Source: an uncultured Succiniclasticum sp. (GTDB taxonomy: Bacteria; Bacillota; Negativicutes; Acidaminococcales; Acidaminococcaceae). From it: a stretch of DNA of 64,000 nt. Positions within the stretch are counted from its first letter, which is position 1; each line of letters begins with the position of its first letter. The stretch spans positions 1 through 64,000 of the forward strand of contig CAJOKZ010000006.1 of the NCBI GenBank assembly GCA_905235335.1. Direction: 5' to 3'. Shown here one piece after another: positions 24,372-34,053 of this stretch. A model generated the notes under the pieces. It made no database searches. It was given only the letters and a program-made list of their open reading frames with translations, and was not told where the DNA came from. A program made the position numbers and the translations under genes.

Positions 24372-27143
24372 TCATTTTGCTGCAGCCCAGTCTTTTCCGT
24401 AGTTCACATCTGCCAGAAGGGGAACGTCCAGTTTAAAGGCATTCTCCATTTCCCCCTTCACCAGCGCCGCGGCAGCCTCCCGTTCCGCTTCCGTAACCTC
24501 CAGCACCAGTTCATCGTGGACCTGCAGCAATACCCGGGACGAAAGTCCTGATTTTTGCAATGCCGCATCCACACGCAGCATGGCCAGCTTCATGATGTCG
24601 GCGGCCGTTCCCTGGATGGGTGTGTTGATGGCCGTCCGCTCCGCAAAACTACGCAGGTTGAAATTGCGGTTATTGATATCCGGCAGATACCGGCGCCGTC
24701 CCAGCAGGGTCGAAACATACCCCTGCCTTCGCGCCAATTCCGTCATTTCTTCCATATATTTTTTTACGCCCTGATACCGGGCCAGATAATTCCGTATGAA
24801 CTCCCCGGCTTCCTGCCGGCTGCAGCCCAGCTGCCTGGCCAGGCCAAAGTCGCTGATTCCGTAGACGATGCCGAAGTTGACCGCTTTGGACCGGCTCCGC
24901 ATCTCATGGGACACCAATTCCAGCGGCACTCCGAACACTTCGCTGGCGGTCCGTGCATGGATGTCCTGATTCTCCAGAAAGGCTTCGATCATCAGAGGAT
25001 CCTGCGCCACATGAGCCAGAATCCGCAGCTCGATTTGGGAATAGTCACAGGACATGAGCCAGTCATAGCCTTCTCCTGGCACGAACAGCGCCCGGATCTT
25101 CTTTCCTGTCTCTGTCCGGGTGGGGATATTTTGCAGGTTCGGATCTGTACTGGACAACCGTCCCGTTACTGTCACCGTCTGCCGGAAATGGGTATGGATA
25201 CGGCCCGTCTTCCCTCTGATCAGGGGCTTCAGTCCCTCCAGATAGGTGGATTGGAGCTTGGCCAGCACGCGGTACTGCAGAATCGTATCCACCAGCGGAT
25301 GCTTGCCCTGCAATTCTTCCAAAACCTTCACATCGGTGGAATACCCCGTTTTTGTTTTTTTGATAACAGGCAGCTTCAGCTTTTCAAACAGCACCGTCCC
25401 CAGTTGTTTTGGGGAATTGGGATTGAACGCTTCATCCTCCGCCTGTTCCTTCGCCAGCTTTTCCAGCAATACCAGCTGTTCCGCCATATCCGCACTAAGG
25501 ACGTCAAGCCTTGATTGATCCACCTTGACGCCGGCCAGTTCCATCTTTGCCAGAACCCGTGCCAAAGGAATCTCTATTTCCTTGTATAACCGAAGCAAAT
25601 CTTTATCCCGCAGCGCCTGGTGTAATGCCTCTGCCACCCGGGCCATCCCATGGCAGTCCTCCCGATCCTGGCCCAGATAGTGCCAAGCCAGATCGGGCAA
25701 CGCATAGCCGCTGCGCCCCGGATCGTCCAAATAGGCCGCCAGTGCCACGTCTTCCGTAAGGTGCGCAGGTTCTGTCCCCTGGCAGAAGCAGACCCGGTAA
25801 ACCTCTTTGATTTCCGCCGTTCCCTTAGGATTCGGCGCTTCTGCCAGCCAGCGGATAAAGCCTCGGAGCGCTTCCCCCGCAATCCTGTACTCCTGTCCGG
25901 CTGAAAGCAGCCGTACGGAGGCAAACCGCAACCGGGGAATCTCCCCTTCCGTTTCCGCCGTGAACCAGATCATCTCGTCTTCACGGATTCCGCAAACCAG
26001 CGACGCCCACTCCGCTTCCGTCACAATATCCCGGACAGATGCTGTTGGCACAACCGTACCGAACAGACTGTCCATACCGTCATCCCCGGCAACAGAAGCC
26101 GACGCCGCGGTTCCGTCTTCCTGCGGGAATGACTGCACCGAAGAAGCCCGGCCTTCCGGCCCGTTCACCGGCAGGGTTTCAGTACCTGCACCTGCGTTAC
26201 CTACAGAAGATGCCCCGCCGGTATCACCGCCCGGTGTCAGACCTTTCACTCCATCCGCAGCATCCGGGTACACCCCCATAATCTGTCCGAATTGGACAAA
26301 AAAGCCCCGGAACTCCAAATTTTCCATCATCTGCCGGGCCGCTGCATCTAACGGCTTCAGCGCATAAATATCCAGATCTGTATCCAGTCCAGGCACGTCC
26401 CTGTAAATCGTGGCCAGTTCCTTGGACAGGATCGCTTGTTCCCTATTGGTTTCCAGCTTTTCCTTCAGGCTTTTCCCTTTGATCTCCGGAATATGGGACA
26501 GCACATTTTCCACGCTTCCGTATTCCACGATCAGCTTCAGGGCCGTTTTGGGACCGACGCCGGGCACGCCGGGAATATTATCGGAAGTATCTCCCATCAG
26601 ACCCTTCAGTTCGATGAGTTGCAGGGGGACAAGTCCATCATAGTCTGCCGCAAAGGAAGTCTCGTCATACAGTTTGATATCAGAGATCCCTTTTTTTGTG
26701 TACATGACACGGGTACGGCCGTCAATAAGCTGCAGTTCGTCCCGGTCCCCGGTGACGATGTACACTTCAACCGACGGATCTGCTTTTTTTGCCAGGGTAC
26801 CGATAATGTCATCCGCCTCATAATCATCCATTTCCAGGGCGGATATTCCCATGGACCGCAATACCTCCATACACAGGGGAAACTGTTCTTTCAGTTCCGG
26901 CGGTGTAGGTTTGCGCTGTCCCTTATAATCCGTAAACAGCCTGGTGCGAAACGTCTTCCGGGACTTGTCAAAAGCAGCCGCCACCCAGCGCGGCTTCACC
27001 TCCTGCAATAACTTATGGAACATGCGCAGGAACCCGTAGACAGCCCCGGTATGTTGGCCTTTCCGGTTGGTGAGGGGAGGGAGGGCAAAAAAGGCCCGGT
27101 GGATAAGACTGCTTCCGTCAATGATTAAAAATTTATCTGCCAT
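24372..27143 (-). CDS. polA: DNA polymerase I
   Basis: Pol I of 923 residues fills gaps and removes RNA primers. The 5'-3' exonuclease domain (about 1-285) has the helix-hairpin-helix block GVPGVGPKTA. The polymerase domain (about 520-923) has motif A CDYSQIELR (about 698), motif B RSKAVNFGIVYG (about 752) and motif C QVHDELVLEV (about 874). The 3'-5' exonuclease-like domain is degenerate: where Klenow has FDTET, this protein reads FTAET, and the later Asp positions are not recognisable, so proofreading is probably lost. Between exo and polymerase regions (about 290-360) there is a Gly/Ala/Ser-rich low-complexity linker longer than usual. First gene of the polA-coaE-slt operon. Confidence 0.97.
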   Translation of the reverse strand: MADKFLIIDGSSLIHRAFFALPPLTNRKGQHTGAVYGFLRMFHKLLQEVKPRWVAAAFDKSRKTFRTRLFTDYKGQRKPTPPELKEQFPLCMEVLRSMGISALEMDDYEADDIIGTLAKKADPSVEVYIVTGDRDELQLIDGRTRVMYTKKGISDIKLYDETSFAADYDGLVPLQLIELKGLMGDTSDNIPGVPGVGPKTALKLIVEYGSVENVLSHIPEIKGKSLKEKLETNREQAILSKELATIYRDVPGLDTDLDIYALKPLDAAARQMMENLEFRGFFVQFGQIMGVYPDAADGVKGLTPGGDTGGASSVGNAGAGTETLPVNGPEGRASSVQSFPQEDGTAASASVAGDDGMDSLFGTVVPTASVRDIVTEAEWASLVCGIREDEMIWFTAETEGEIPRLRFASVRLLSAGQEYRIAGEALRGFIRWLAEAPNPKGTAEIKEVYRVCFCQGTEPAHLTEDVALAAYLDDPGRSGYALPDLAWHYLGQDREDCHGMARVAEALHQALRDKDLLRLYKEIEIPLARVLAKMELAGVKVDQSRLDVLSADMAEQLVLLEKLAKEQAEDEAFNPNSPKQLGTVLFEKLKLPVIKKTKTGYSTDVKVLEELQGKHPLVDTILQYRVLAKLQSTYLEGLKPLIRGKTGRIHTHFRQTVTVTGRLSSTDPNLQNIPTRTETGKKIRALFVPGEGYDWLMSCDYSQIELRILAHVAQDPLMIEAFLENQDIHARTASEVFGVPLELVSHEMRSRSKAVNFGIVYGISDFGLARQLGCSRQEAGEFIRNYLARYQGVKKYMEEMTELARRQGYVSTLLGRRRYLPDINNRNFNLRSFAERTAINTPIQGTAADIMKLAMLRVDAALQKSGLSSRVLLQVHDELVLEVTEAEREAAAALVKGEMENAFKLDVPLLADVNYGKDWAAAK

Positions 27144-27192
27144 GATGTATCCTCCCGCCTGAAAACCAGCTTGTAAAACAACCTTTACTATT

Positions 27193-27222
27193 GAAAAAAG
27201 ACGACGGCTTCAGCCGCCGTCT
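27193..27222 (-). terminator. Terminator of the LapA-domain gene
   Basis: AGACGGCGGC-TGAA-GCCGTCGTCT on the minus strand is followed by TTTTTTC. It stands between this gene and polA, so polA has its own promoter downstream of it. Confidence 0.85.
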
Positions 27223-27422
27223 AAACATGCGGTAATCCGCAACATCCGGTCCGCTGTTTTAAATTCTCACAGTATTAAATTTTAATAAACGCTGTACGAC
27301 AAAACACAATGCCCGGACGAAACCTGCAGCATGAACGTCCGTGCCGGCACCACTGGGAAACGAAGGTTCCTTCCAAAACGAACTGTTCTTTCCGCTGTGC
27401 CACACCGGATATTACATCCGTA

Positions 27423-27830
27423 TCAGATAAAAGTACGCTGCCCACCGGCGCTGCCCGGATTCGTACCAGCCGGACCCTGCGCCGCGGTTCGTATTTCCGC
27501 AGTCGGCGTGGTGACCGTATCTGCCGGATCCATCACTCCACCCTGCGCCTTCAGCAGTTGTTCCACCTTTTCCCGCAGAATCCTCTTATCATCTTCCAGC
27601 AGGGCAATCTGTTCGTTCAGTTTGCGCATCTTCCACATTGCCTGTGTCTTGACCTTGATACCCCACGCCAGTGAAATCAGGAAGCCACAGATAACGGAAA
27701 TCAGCACGACCAGCACAAGATTCAGGCGGAAATTCCACATAAACAGGGTCATGTCCACCATCATGGAGTTCTGAAGGGCCAAAATCGCTACCAGCACAGC
27801 GACAATGGCTGTCAAAATCATAAACAGCAT
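27423..27830 (-). CDS. LapA-domain (DUF1049) membrane protein
   Basis: This 135-residue protein has two membrane segments near the N-terminus (about 3-20 and 37-57), with NSMMVDMTLFMWNFRLNL between them, the classic LapA-domain layout. A cytoplasmic coiled coil follows (KMRKLNEQIALLEDDKRILREK in part, about 66-90) and then a Pro/Thr/Gly-rich tail. In E. coli the LapA/LapB pair helps coordinate LPS synthesis. LapB is not seen next to it, and the link to LPS is only a suggestion here. ATG 27830 follows AGAGGTTGAAATT. Confidence 0.8.
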   Translation of the reverse strand: MLFMILTAIVAVLVAILALQNSMMVDMTLFMWNFRLNLVLVVLISVICGFLISLAWGIKVKTQAMWKMRKLNEQIALLEDDKRILREKVEQLLKAQGGVMDPADTVTTPTAEIRTAAQGPAGTNPGSAGGQRTFI

Positions 27831-27889
27831 AATTTCAACCTCTTTTCCTCATGAACTGCCGGTGCTGTCGCAACGGTTTTTCAGTATGC

Positions 27890-29074
27890 TCACATGCACT
27901 CTTTGATAGCTTTGGCCATACGTTTTACGCCTTCTACAATTTTATCGTCGGACATGCAGGAGAAGTTGACCCGCAGACTGCGGTCCGTCTTTTCATTGGG
28001 ATAGAATGCATCGCCGATGACGGCGGCCACCTTCTGCTCAATGCATTTGTCAAATACTTTACGGGCGCTGACGCCTTCCGGAACGGTTACCCACAGGAAC
28101 AGCCCGCCATCCGGACGGGTGAACGCCACTCCTGCCGGGAACTCTTCTTCCATTGTCTTCAGGATCAGGTCGCGGCGATGGCCGTAGAGGGCCACTATTT
28201 CCTTCACATGGGCATCCAGATCATAGGTATCCATATATGCATCAGCCACGCCCTGGTCAAAATTGGAAGTATGCAGGTCGGCGCTCTGTTTGATCATGAC
28301 GAATTTTTCCACAATCGCATGGGGGCCGGCGATCCAGCCTAAACGCAGGCCGGGGCAGAAGATCTTGGAGAAAGTTCCCAGGAAGGATACCAGACCTTTG
28401 GTATCCATGGATTTCAGGGTCGGATAGGTGGTTCCGCTGTAACGCAGTTCTCCATAGGGATTGTCTTCAAATACCGGCAGGTCATATTTATTGATAACTT
28501 CCATGAACTTTTTGCGGCGTTCCAGACTCCAGCATATGCCGGTAGGATTTTGGAAATCGGGAATGACATAGATGAATTTGCACTTCGGCGTGGTCGCCAA
28601 AATCTTATCCAATTCTTCCGGGATGATCCCCTGTTCATCGGTGGGTACTTCCCTGAACACAGGCTGATAGGCATTGAACGCGTTCAGCGCACCTAAGTAG
28701 GACGGACTTTCACACAACACCACATCACCGGGATCCAAAAACAGCTTTCCCGCAAAGTCCAGGCACTGCTGGGACCCGGTCGTGATCAGGATATCGTTGG
28801 CGTCAACCGGCGTGCCGTATTTTTCCGTCATGCGTTTCGCAATTTTAGCCCGCAGGGTGGGCCGTCCTTCCGTAGTGGCATACTGCAACAGCTGCCGGCC
28901 CTCTTTTTCCACCAGATCATGGGAGACCTGGGCAATCTCCTTTACCGGGAACAGTTCCGGTGCAGGCAGTCCGCCGGCAAAGGAAATAATATCCGGACGC
29001 GCCGTCAATTTCAATAATTCGCGGATCTCAGACGCTTTCATCCGTTCCATTCTCTCAGCAAACTTGTACTCCAT
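27890..29074 (-). CDS. PLP-dependent aminotransferase (2-aminoadipate/MocR-type class I fold)
   Basis: This 394-residue aminotransferase resembles LysN and other 2-aminoadipate/aromatic transaminases, without a GntR DNA-binding domain. Characteristic blocks are the N-terminal ISFAGGLPAPELFPV, TTGSQQCLDFAGK (cofactor phosphate site), PDFQNPTG (about 187) and the Schiff-base lysine in GTFSKIFCPGLRLGW (about 236). It moves amino groups from an amino acid to 2-oxoglutarate or another keto acid. ATG 29074 is preceded by AGGAGTTTAATT. It sits next to gdh but has a separate transcript, since a terminator lies between. Together they suggest amino-acid catabolism with glutamate as hub. Exact substrate unknown. 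Confidence 0.88.
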   Translation of the reverse strand: MEYKFAERMERMKASEIRELLKLTARPDIISFAGGLPAPELFPVKEIAQVSHDLVEKEGRQLLQYATTEGRPTLRAKIAKRMTEKYGTPVDANDILITTGSQQCLDFAGKLFLDPGDVVLCESPSYLGALNAFNAYQPVFREVPTDEQGIIPEELDKILATTPKCKFIYVIPDFQNPTGICWSLERRKKFMEVINKYDLPVFEDNPYGELRYSGTTYPTLKSMDTKGLVSFLGTFSKIFCPGLRLGWIAGPHAIVEKFVMIKQSADLHTSNFDQGVADAYMDTYDLDAHVKEIVALYGHRRDLILKTMEEEFPAGVAFTRPDGGLFLWVTVPEGVSARKVFDKCIEQKVAAVIGDAFYPNEKTDRSLRVNFSCMSDDKIVEGVKRMAKAIKECM

Positions 29075-29196
29075 AATTAAACTCCTCTCCTGACAACCGT
29101 TATTCAATCCGTTATGATTGTTAACTTATAAAAACCTGTATAAAAAATTTTATCACTTGGGGTAAACCGTGTCAACAAATGACGCCCGATTATAGA

Positions 29197-29243
29197 CAAA
29201 AAACCGCAACGGACAAACCCTTCCGGGATATCCGCTGCGGTTT
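29197..29243 (-). terminator. Terminator of gdh
   Basis: AAACCGCA/TGCGGTTT arms with further pairing (TCCG/CGGA) are followed on the minus strand by TTTTTTGTC. The remainder of the gap 29075-29360 shows no gene. Confidence 0.8.
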
Positions 29244-29360
29244 ATATTCATAGGAAATTAACGCACAGGACTGACATGCAACAGCTTTTACATCAGGTTC
29301 ACGCCGCAGAATTGCAAGACAGGGGACAGTGTACCGATGCCGTCTCACAAGAACCGTATC

Positions 29361-30602
29361 TCAGTACATGCCGCGGAACTTCATGGCTACGGTCAGACGC
29401 TTCAAAGCCGAAATGTACGCCGCCACGCGCATGGGTACCTTGTACTCTTCCGCCAGGCTGTAAACTTCCTTGAAGGCCTTCACCATCATGTTAATCTGTC
29501 TTTCCTTCACTTCTTCCTCAGACCAGAAGAAACGGTACAGGTTCTGTACCCATTCGAAATAGGAAACGGTTACACCGCCGCCATTAGCCAGGATGTCGGG
29601 AACCACCAGTATCCCTTTGCTTTCCAGGATATCATCCGCTTCGGGAGTGGTAGGCCCGTTGGCCCCTTCGCAGATAATCGTCGCCTTGATCCTCTTTGCA
29701 TTGGCTTTGGTGATCTGGTTCTCCATAGCGCAGGGGAACAGCACGTCGACCTTCAGCTCCAGCACTTTTTCTTTATCCATGGGTTCCGCGTCAGGATAAT
29801 CCACAACACTGTGATTCTTGCTGGTCTCCGTATATTTCGCCAGTTTGTAGGGATCAATGCCTTTTTTATTGTAAATAGCGCCGAACACGTCGGAGACGGC
29901 CAAAATCTTCATGCCTTCATCAAAGGCCAGCTTCGCAGTCCAGCTTCCCACATTGCCGAATCCCTGTACGGATGCGGTAGCCCCTTTGACCTTCATGCCC
30001 TTCGCTTTTAATGCTTCCAGGGAAGCCGTCACTACGCCCTGGCCGGTAGCCGCCGTACGGCCCAGAGACCCACCTACCGAAATATCCTTACCCGTAATGA
30101 AGCCGGGTTCGTATTGACCGGTGATCTTGCTGTATTCGTCCATCATCCATCCCATGATCTTGGAATTGGTATTCATGTCCGGAGCCGGAATATCTTTCTT
30201 TTCGCCTATAACGCCGGCAATTTTGTCGATGTATCCACGGGTCAGGGCTTCCAATTCCCGTTCCGACAGTTTCGTTACATCCACGATGATGCCGCCCTTG
30301 CCACCGCCGTAGGGAAGGCCTGCCACCGCACATTTGCAGGTCATCCAGAATGCCAACGTCTTGACCTCGTCCATGTTAACAGCCGTATGATACCGAACGC
30401 CGCCTTTGGCCGGTCCCATGATGGTGCTGTGCTGGCAACGGTACCCGGTGAACACCTGCACCGACCCGTCATCCATTCTGACCGGAATATGCACCTCTGT
30501 CGTCTTTTCCGGAACCGCAATGATCGCCGCCGCACCCGGATCCAGCTTCATTGCCTCAATTGCCTTGTTCAGGGGAACCATAGATTGTTCGATCAGTCCC
30601 AT
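29361..30602 (-). CDS. gdhA: Glutamate dehydrogenase (hexameric)
   Basis: This 413-residue enzyme deaminates L-glutamate to 2-oxoglutarate and ammonia. It has the substrate-site lysines in KGGVRYH (about 72) and LPYGGGKGGIIVD (about 98), PAPDMNTN, and the nucleotide-binding GFGNVGSW (about 215). Length and motifs fit the NAD-type enzymes of anaerobic Firmicutes. ATG 30602 has AAGGAGG 8 bases upstream; the TTG two codons before it is less likely. In Acidaminococcus-type fermentation this step opens the 2-hydroxyglutarate route. The window also has a large dehydratase activase-related protein, although the dehydratase itself is not here. Monocistronic. Confidence 0.96.
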   Translation of the reverse strand: MGLIEQSMVPLNKAIEAMKLDPGAAAIIAVPEKTTEVHIPVRMDDGSVQVFTGYRCQHSTIMGPAKGGVRYHTAVNMDEVKTLAFWMTCKCAVAGLPYGGGKGGIIVDVTKLSERELEALTRGYIDKIAGVIGEKKDIPAPDMNTNSKIMGWMMDEYSKITGQYEPGFITGKDISVGGSLGRTAATGQGVVTASLEALKAKGMKVKGATASVQGFGNVGSWTAKLAFDEGMKILAVSDVFGAIYNKKGIDPYKLAKYTETSKNHSVVDYPDAEPMDKEKVLELKVDVLFPCAMENQITKANAKRIKATIICEGANGPTTPEADDILESKGILVVPDILANGGGVTVSYFEWVQNLYRFFWSEEEVKERQINMMVKAFKEVYSLAEEYKVPMRVAAYISALKRLTVAMKFRGMY

Positions 30603-31102
30603 AATCAATACCTCCTTAACATAAAATAATTATTGCGAACCTTAGCTTTCTTTTTCCGTGACATCAATACGCTCTAAATAAGCCGCACAATACGGATGTT
30701 TTCACCTATTATTTACTTTAATTCCAAGGATGGCCCGAAATATTGTATAAATTATACTGTATACATTGTAGCATATTTCGTCATGGTTTTAAAGGTTTTT
30801 TTCCTAAATTATCGAATTGTGACATATTTTAACAGATTGACAACCCATTTCGACACATATAGTACAAAAAGAAATTTCCGGATGTGCATTTGATAAATAT
30901 ACGTCCTTCCTCTTCGGACACCGACAGATTTTTAACATTTCTTAAATTTTTCATTTTCACATAAAAAAAATCATTGCTATTCACTGCCATTTGCATGTAT
31001 AATGCAATTATAAGTAGCCTCAGTATGACTACGTGCTATCACTTTTTATGGTAATCTTCTACAGTCTGTCTGTACGATTGCCAGGGAAGGGTTGTGTTGT
31101 AA
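30603..31102. other. Divergent promoter region between gdh and pot operon
   Basis: No gene was found in these 500 bases, which are AT-rich. Towards potA, TTGCTA (30974-30979), 18 bases, TATAAT (30998-31003) is a likely promoter, giving a leader of about 95 bases. Towards gdh there are TACAAT and TATAAT candidates around 30745-30770 on the minus strand without a good -35. Confidence 0.55.
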
Positions 31103-32104
31103 ATGAAAGAACTAATACGCATGGAAGGGATTAGCAAAAAATTCGGCGAGAATCTCATTATCCCTACTTTGGACCTTACGATTAATGACGGAGAATTTGT
31201 TACGCTGCTGGGTCCCTCGGGCTGTGGCAAGACCACGCTGCTTCGAATCCTGGCCGGTCTGGACAACCCCACTACCGGCCGTGTCATCCTTGACGGTCAG
31301 GACATCACCAACCTGCCGCCTTATAAACGCAATGTCAACATGGTATTCCAGAATTACGCCCTGTTCCCCCATTTGACCGTAACACAAAATATTAATTTCG
31401 GTCTGAAAATGAAGGGCGTACCCGAAAACGAGGCGAAGGAGCGCATTAACCAAGTGCTATACCTAACCCAGCTGGAAGAACTGCGGGATCGCTATCCTGC
31501 CCAAATGTCCGGCGGGCAGCAGCAGCGAGTAGCCATCGCACGGGCTCTGGTAAACAGTCCCAAAGTATTATTGCTGGACGAACCTCTGGGCGCTTTGGAC
31601 TACCAGCTCCGGAAAAAACTGCAGCTGGAACTGAAGATCCTGCAACGGAGCCTGGGCCTTACTTTTGTCTTTGTAACACACGACCAGGAAGAAGCCCTTA
31701 CCATGAGCGACCGTATCGTCATTATACACAATGGCGTCATCCAGCAGGATGGAGACCCCAATGGCATCTACCACCATCCCCGAAACACCTTTGTAGCCCG
31801 TTTCATCGGAGAAAGCAACTTCTTTGATATTGGCAGCGATACCTTCGCACTGCGTCCGGAAAAGCTAAACCTGTGTCCGGAAGAAGAAGAAAACACCAGC
31901 CATCCGGAGCCGAAATTCTTCGGCACGGTAACGGACGTCGTATTCTACGGAACCATCGACAAGGTTTTTGTCCGTCTTGATAACACGAACCAGGTCGCCA
32001 TCGCGTACCAGTATTTTGATGATGTTAACCGCTGGAAGACCGATGACCGGGTGGGCATTTGGTGGTATGACCGGGACGGCGTCAAAGTTGAGAAAGAATC
32101 GTGA
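31103..32104 (+). CDS. potA: Spermidine/putrescine-type ABC transporter, ATP-binding protein
   Basis: PotA powers polyamine import. The protein has 333 residues. Its ABC domain has Walker [10 protein letters not shown] (about 36), Q-loop [10 protein letters not shown], signature MSGGQQQR (about 133) and Walker [13 protein letters not shown] (about 153). A shorter than usual C-terminal TOBE-like domain (about 240-333, [10 protein letters not shown]) follows. GTTGTGTTGTAA upstream is only a weak ribosome site. It is the first gene of potA-potB-potC-potD1-potD2, all on the plus strand. The substrate class is inferred from the whole operon. Confidence 0.93.
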   Translation: MKELIRMEGISKKFGENLIIPTLDLTINDGEFVTLLGPSGCGKTTLLRILAGLDNPTTGRVILDGQDITNLPPYKRNVNMVFQNYALFPHLTVTQNINFGLKMKGVPENEAKERINQVLYLTQLEELRDRYPAQMSGGQQQRVAIARALVNSPKVLLLDEPLGALDYQLRKKLQLELKILQRSLGLTFVFVTHDQEEALTMSDRIVIIHNGVIQQDGDPNGIYHHPRNTFVARFIGESNFFDIGSDTFALRPEKLNLCPEEEENTSHPEPKFFGTVTDVVFYGTIDKVFVRLDNTNQVAIAYQYFDDVNRWKTDDRVGIWWYDRDGVKVEKES

Positions 32105-32140
32105 CATCGTATCCTGAATCTGAGAAGAAAGGCAAAGCCA

Positions 32141-32998
32141 ATGAAGAACGGTAAATTACTCGTTGCTCCTTCCATGCTGTGGCTGGGAATTTTCTTCGTA
32201 ATTCCCATGCTTATCGTTGTAGCTGTGTCCTTTGCCAGCCGTACCCCCTACGGGCAGGTTGTCTTTAACTGGACCATCGCTAACTACATACGTTTCCTGG
32301 AGCCCTTGTATCTTTCCATATTCGCACAAACCCTGCTGACAGCCCTGATCACCACGGTAGTGACCATCCTCATGGGATACCCGCTGGCCTATTACATCGC
32401 CCAGCTGCCCAAGCGCTGGCAGCAGCCGGGGCTGATTCTCTGCATGATCCCTTTCTGGATCAACTTCCTGATCCGGTCCTATGCTTGGGTCATCATCCTG
32501 CGGGCCCAGGGCGTCCTGAACACACTTTTACTGAAGGCAGGCCTTATTGAACAGCCGTTGCAACTGCTATATAATGGAGGAGCTGTTATGCTGGGCATGA
32601 TCTACTCCCTGCTGCCCTTTATGATCCTTCCAATTTATGTTTCCATCGAACAGCTAGATCGTCGGCTGCTGGAAGCCGCTTCCGACCTGGGAGCCTCTCC
32701 CTTCACCGCCTTCCGGAAAATCACCTTGCCGTTGACCATGCCCGGCGTAGCCGCCGGTACTATCCTAGTCTTCATCTCGTCCCTGGGCATGTTCGTAGTG
32801 CCGGACGTAATGGGCGGTGCCAAGTCTGCCCTGGTGGGCAACCTAATCCAGAATCAGTTCCTGGCAGCCCGTGACTGGCCCTTCGGGTCAGCTTTATCCA
32901 TCGTGCTTGCAATCCTGTCACTGATTCTGATTATCATGTATTACCGTGCTATTCAGGCACAAAACGGAGGTGCGGGAAATGCAAAAAACATGGCGTAG
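32141..32998 (+). CDS. potB: Spermidine/putrescine-type ABC transporter permease
   Basis: This 285-residue permease has six predicted membrane segments. The conserved EAA loop that contacts PotA reads LLEAASDLGASPFTAFRKITLPL (positions about 178-200). It follows potA by 36 bases and overlaps the start of potC by 20 bases, so the two permeases are translationally coupled. The typical N-terminal LWLGIFFVIPMLIVV helix of PotB proteins is present. Confidence 0.94.
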   Translation: MKNGKLLVAPSMLWLGIFFVIPMLIVVAVSFASRTPYGQVVFNWTIANYIRFLEPLYLSIFAQTLLTALITTVVTILMGYPLAYYIAQLPKRWQQPGLILCMIPFWINFLIRSYAWVIILRAQGVLNTLLLKAGLIEQPLQLLYNGGAVMLGMIYSLLPFMILPIYVSIEQLDRRLLEAASDLGASPFTAFRKITLPLTMPGVAAGTILVFISSLGMFVVPDVMGGAKSALVGNLIQNQFLAARDWPFGSALSIVLAILSLILIIMYYRAIQAQNGGAGNAKNMA

Positions 32999-33773
32999 TC
33001 ACGTAATGTTAGCTTATTCACTGGCCATTCTGGCATTTCTGTATGTGCCTCTCGTCATCCTGGCCATGTATTCTTTCAATGATTCCCGTATCAATGCAGT
33101 GTGGACAGGCTTTACCCTGAAATGGTACGAGCATCTGTTCAACAACCGACGGGTGCTGGAGGCCCTCATCAATACACTGATCATCGGCTTTGCCTCCACT
33201 ATCGTTTCCACCAGCCTGGGAACCATCGCCGCTATCGCCCTGCACCGATATAAATACAAGATGCAGAACTTTATCAACGGCATGGTGTATCTGCCCATTC
33301 TAATCCCGGAGATTGTTATGGGTCTGTCCCTGCTTGTCCTGTTTTCCCAGGCACAGATTCCTCTGGGCAAGGTATCCCTGATTCTGGCCCATATCACCTT
33401 CTGCCTGTCCTTTGTGGTCATCACGGTAGGCGCCCGGCTGGACGGTATGCGCACCGAATATGAGCAGGCCGCCAGCGATTTGTACGCCACACCGTGGCAA
33501 TGCTTCCGCTATGTGACGCTGCCACTGGTTATGCCGGGTATCGTAGCCGGCGCCCTCATCGCCTTCACCCTGTCCATCGATGATTTCGTCATCAGCTTCT
33601 TCGTGGCCGGCCCCAACTCCACCACCTTGCCGCTGTACATCTATGCCATGGTGAAGCGTGGCATCTCGCCGGAGATTAATGCGCTTTCCACTCTGATGAT
33701 GACAGTGGAGATCATTCTGGTACTGCTGGCCGAATGCCTGCAGCCCAGCCACAAGGCCAAGGCGAAGAATTGA
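32979..33773 (+). CDS. potC: Spermidine/putrescine-type ABC transporter permease
   Basis: This 264-residue second permease has six membrane segments. Its EAA loop is EQAASDLYATPWQCFRYVTLP (about 162-182, abbreviated by position), and it also has the PotC-typical SIDDFVISFFVAGP. ATG 32979 has CGGAGGTGCGGGA before it and lies inside the potB 3' end; the longer in-frame start at 32946 lies deeper in potB and is less likely. A 280-base gap with hairpins separates it from the first binding-protein gene. Confidence 0.94.
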   Translation: MQKTWRSHVMLAYSLAILAFLYVPLVILAMYSFNDSRINAVWTGFTLKWYEHLFNNRRVLEALINTLIIGFASTIVSTSLGTIAAIALHRYKYKMQNFINGMVYLPILIPEIVMGLSLLVLFSQAQIPLGKVSLILAHITFCLSFVVITVGARLDGMRTEYEQAASDLYATPWQCFRYVTLPLVMPGIVAGALIAFTLSIDDFVISFFVAGPNSTTLPLYIYAMVKRGISPEINALSTLMMTVEIILVLLAECLQPSHKAKAKN

Positions 33774-34053
33774 TACGTTTCTTTCAGGTTTCCCGGCATC
33801 GCATCTGCGGAAGGCATACCTACGCTGCAATGTCGGACCTGGGATATTTTTACTGCCTGTTTCGCAGCAACGGCTGCGACAGTATACATGCGGTGTGACA
33901 TAGCACCGCCCGGGGCCTTTGCCGCCCTAATTACACGAAAGTGCCGGTCAGTTGCCCTTTTCGGGTCAGGTTCCCGGACTTTCAAAACTATTCTGGCTTA
34001 TTGGTGGTGCTATCCCGGCTGCCAATATGGAGTAAAGGAGGAGTTTTTATAAA
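33774..34053 (+). other. Intercistronic region with hairpins between potC and potD1
   Basis: These 280 non-coding bases lie inside an otherwise tight operon. Visible are a hairpin GCGGTG/CACCGC (about 33890-33909), a stem GTCGCAG-type around GCAGCAACGGCTGC (about 33865), GGGCAAC-type pairing near 33955, and a direct repeat of TCAGGTTnCCCGG at about 33786 and 33966. A strong AAAGGAGGAG site ends the region. It could set different expression of the binding proteins or hold an extra promoter. I could not match it to a known riboswitch. Confidence 0.45.

Noticed and set aside
33641-33985. 114-residue minus-strand ORF over the potC/potD gap
   Set aside because: It overlaps the potC 3' end antisense, has no ribosome site, and there is no sign of a protein family.
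33774-34053. Known riboswitch (guanidine, SAM, T-box)
   Set aside because: None of the conserved cores could be found on either strand.
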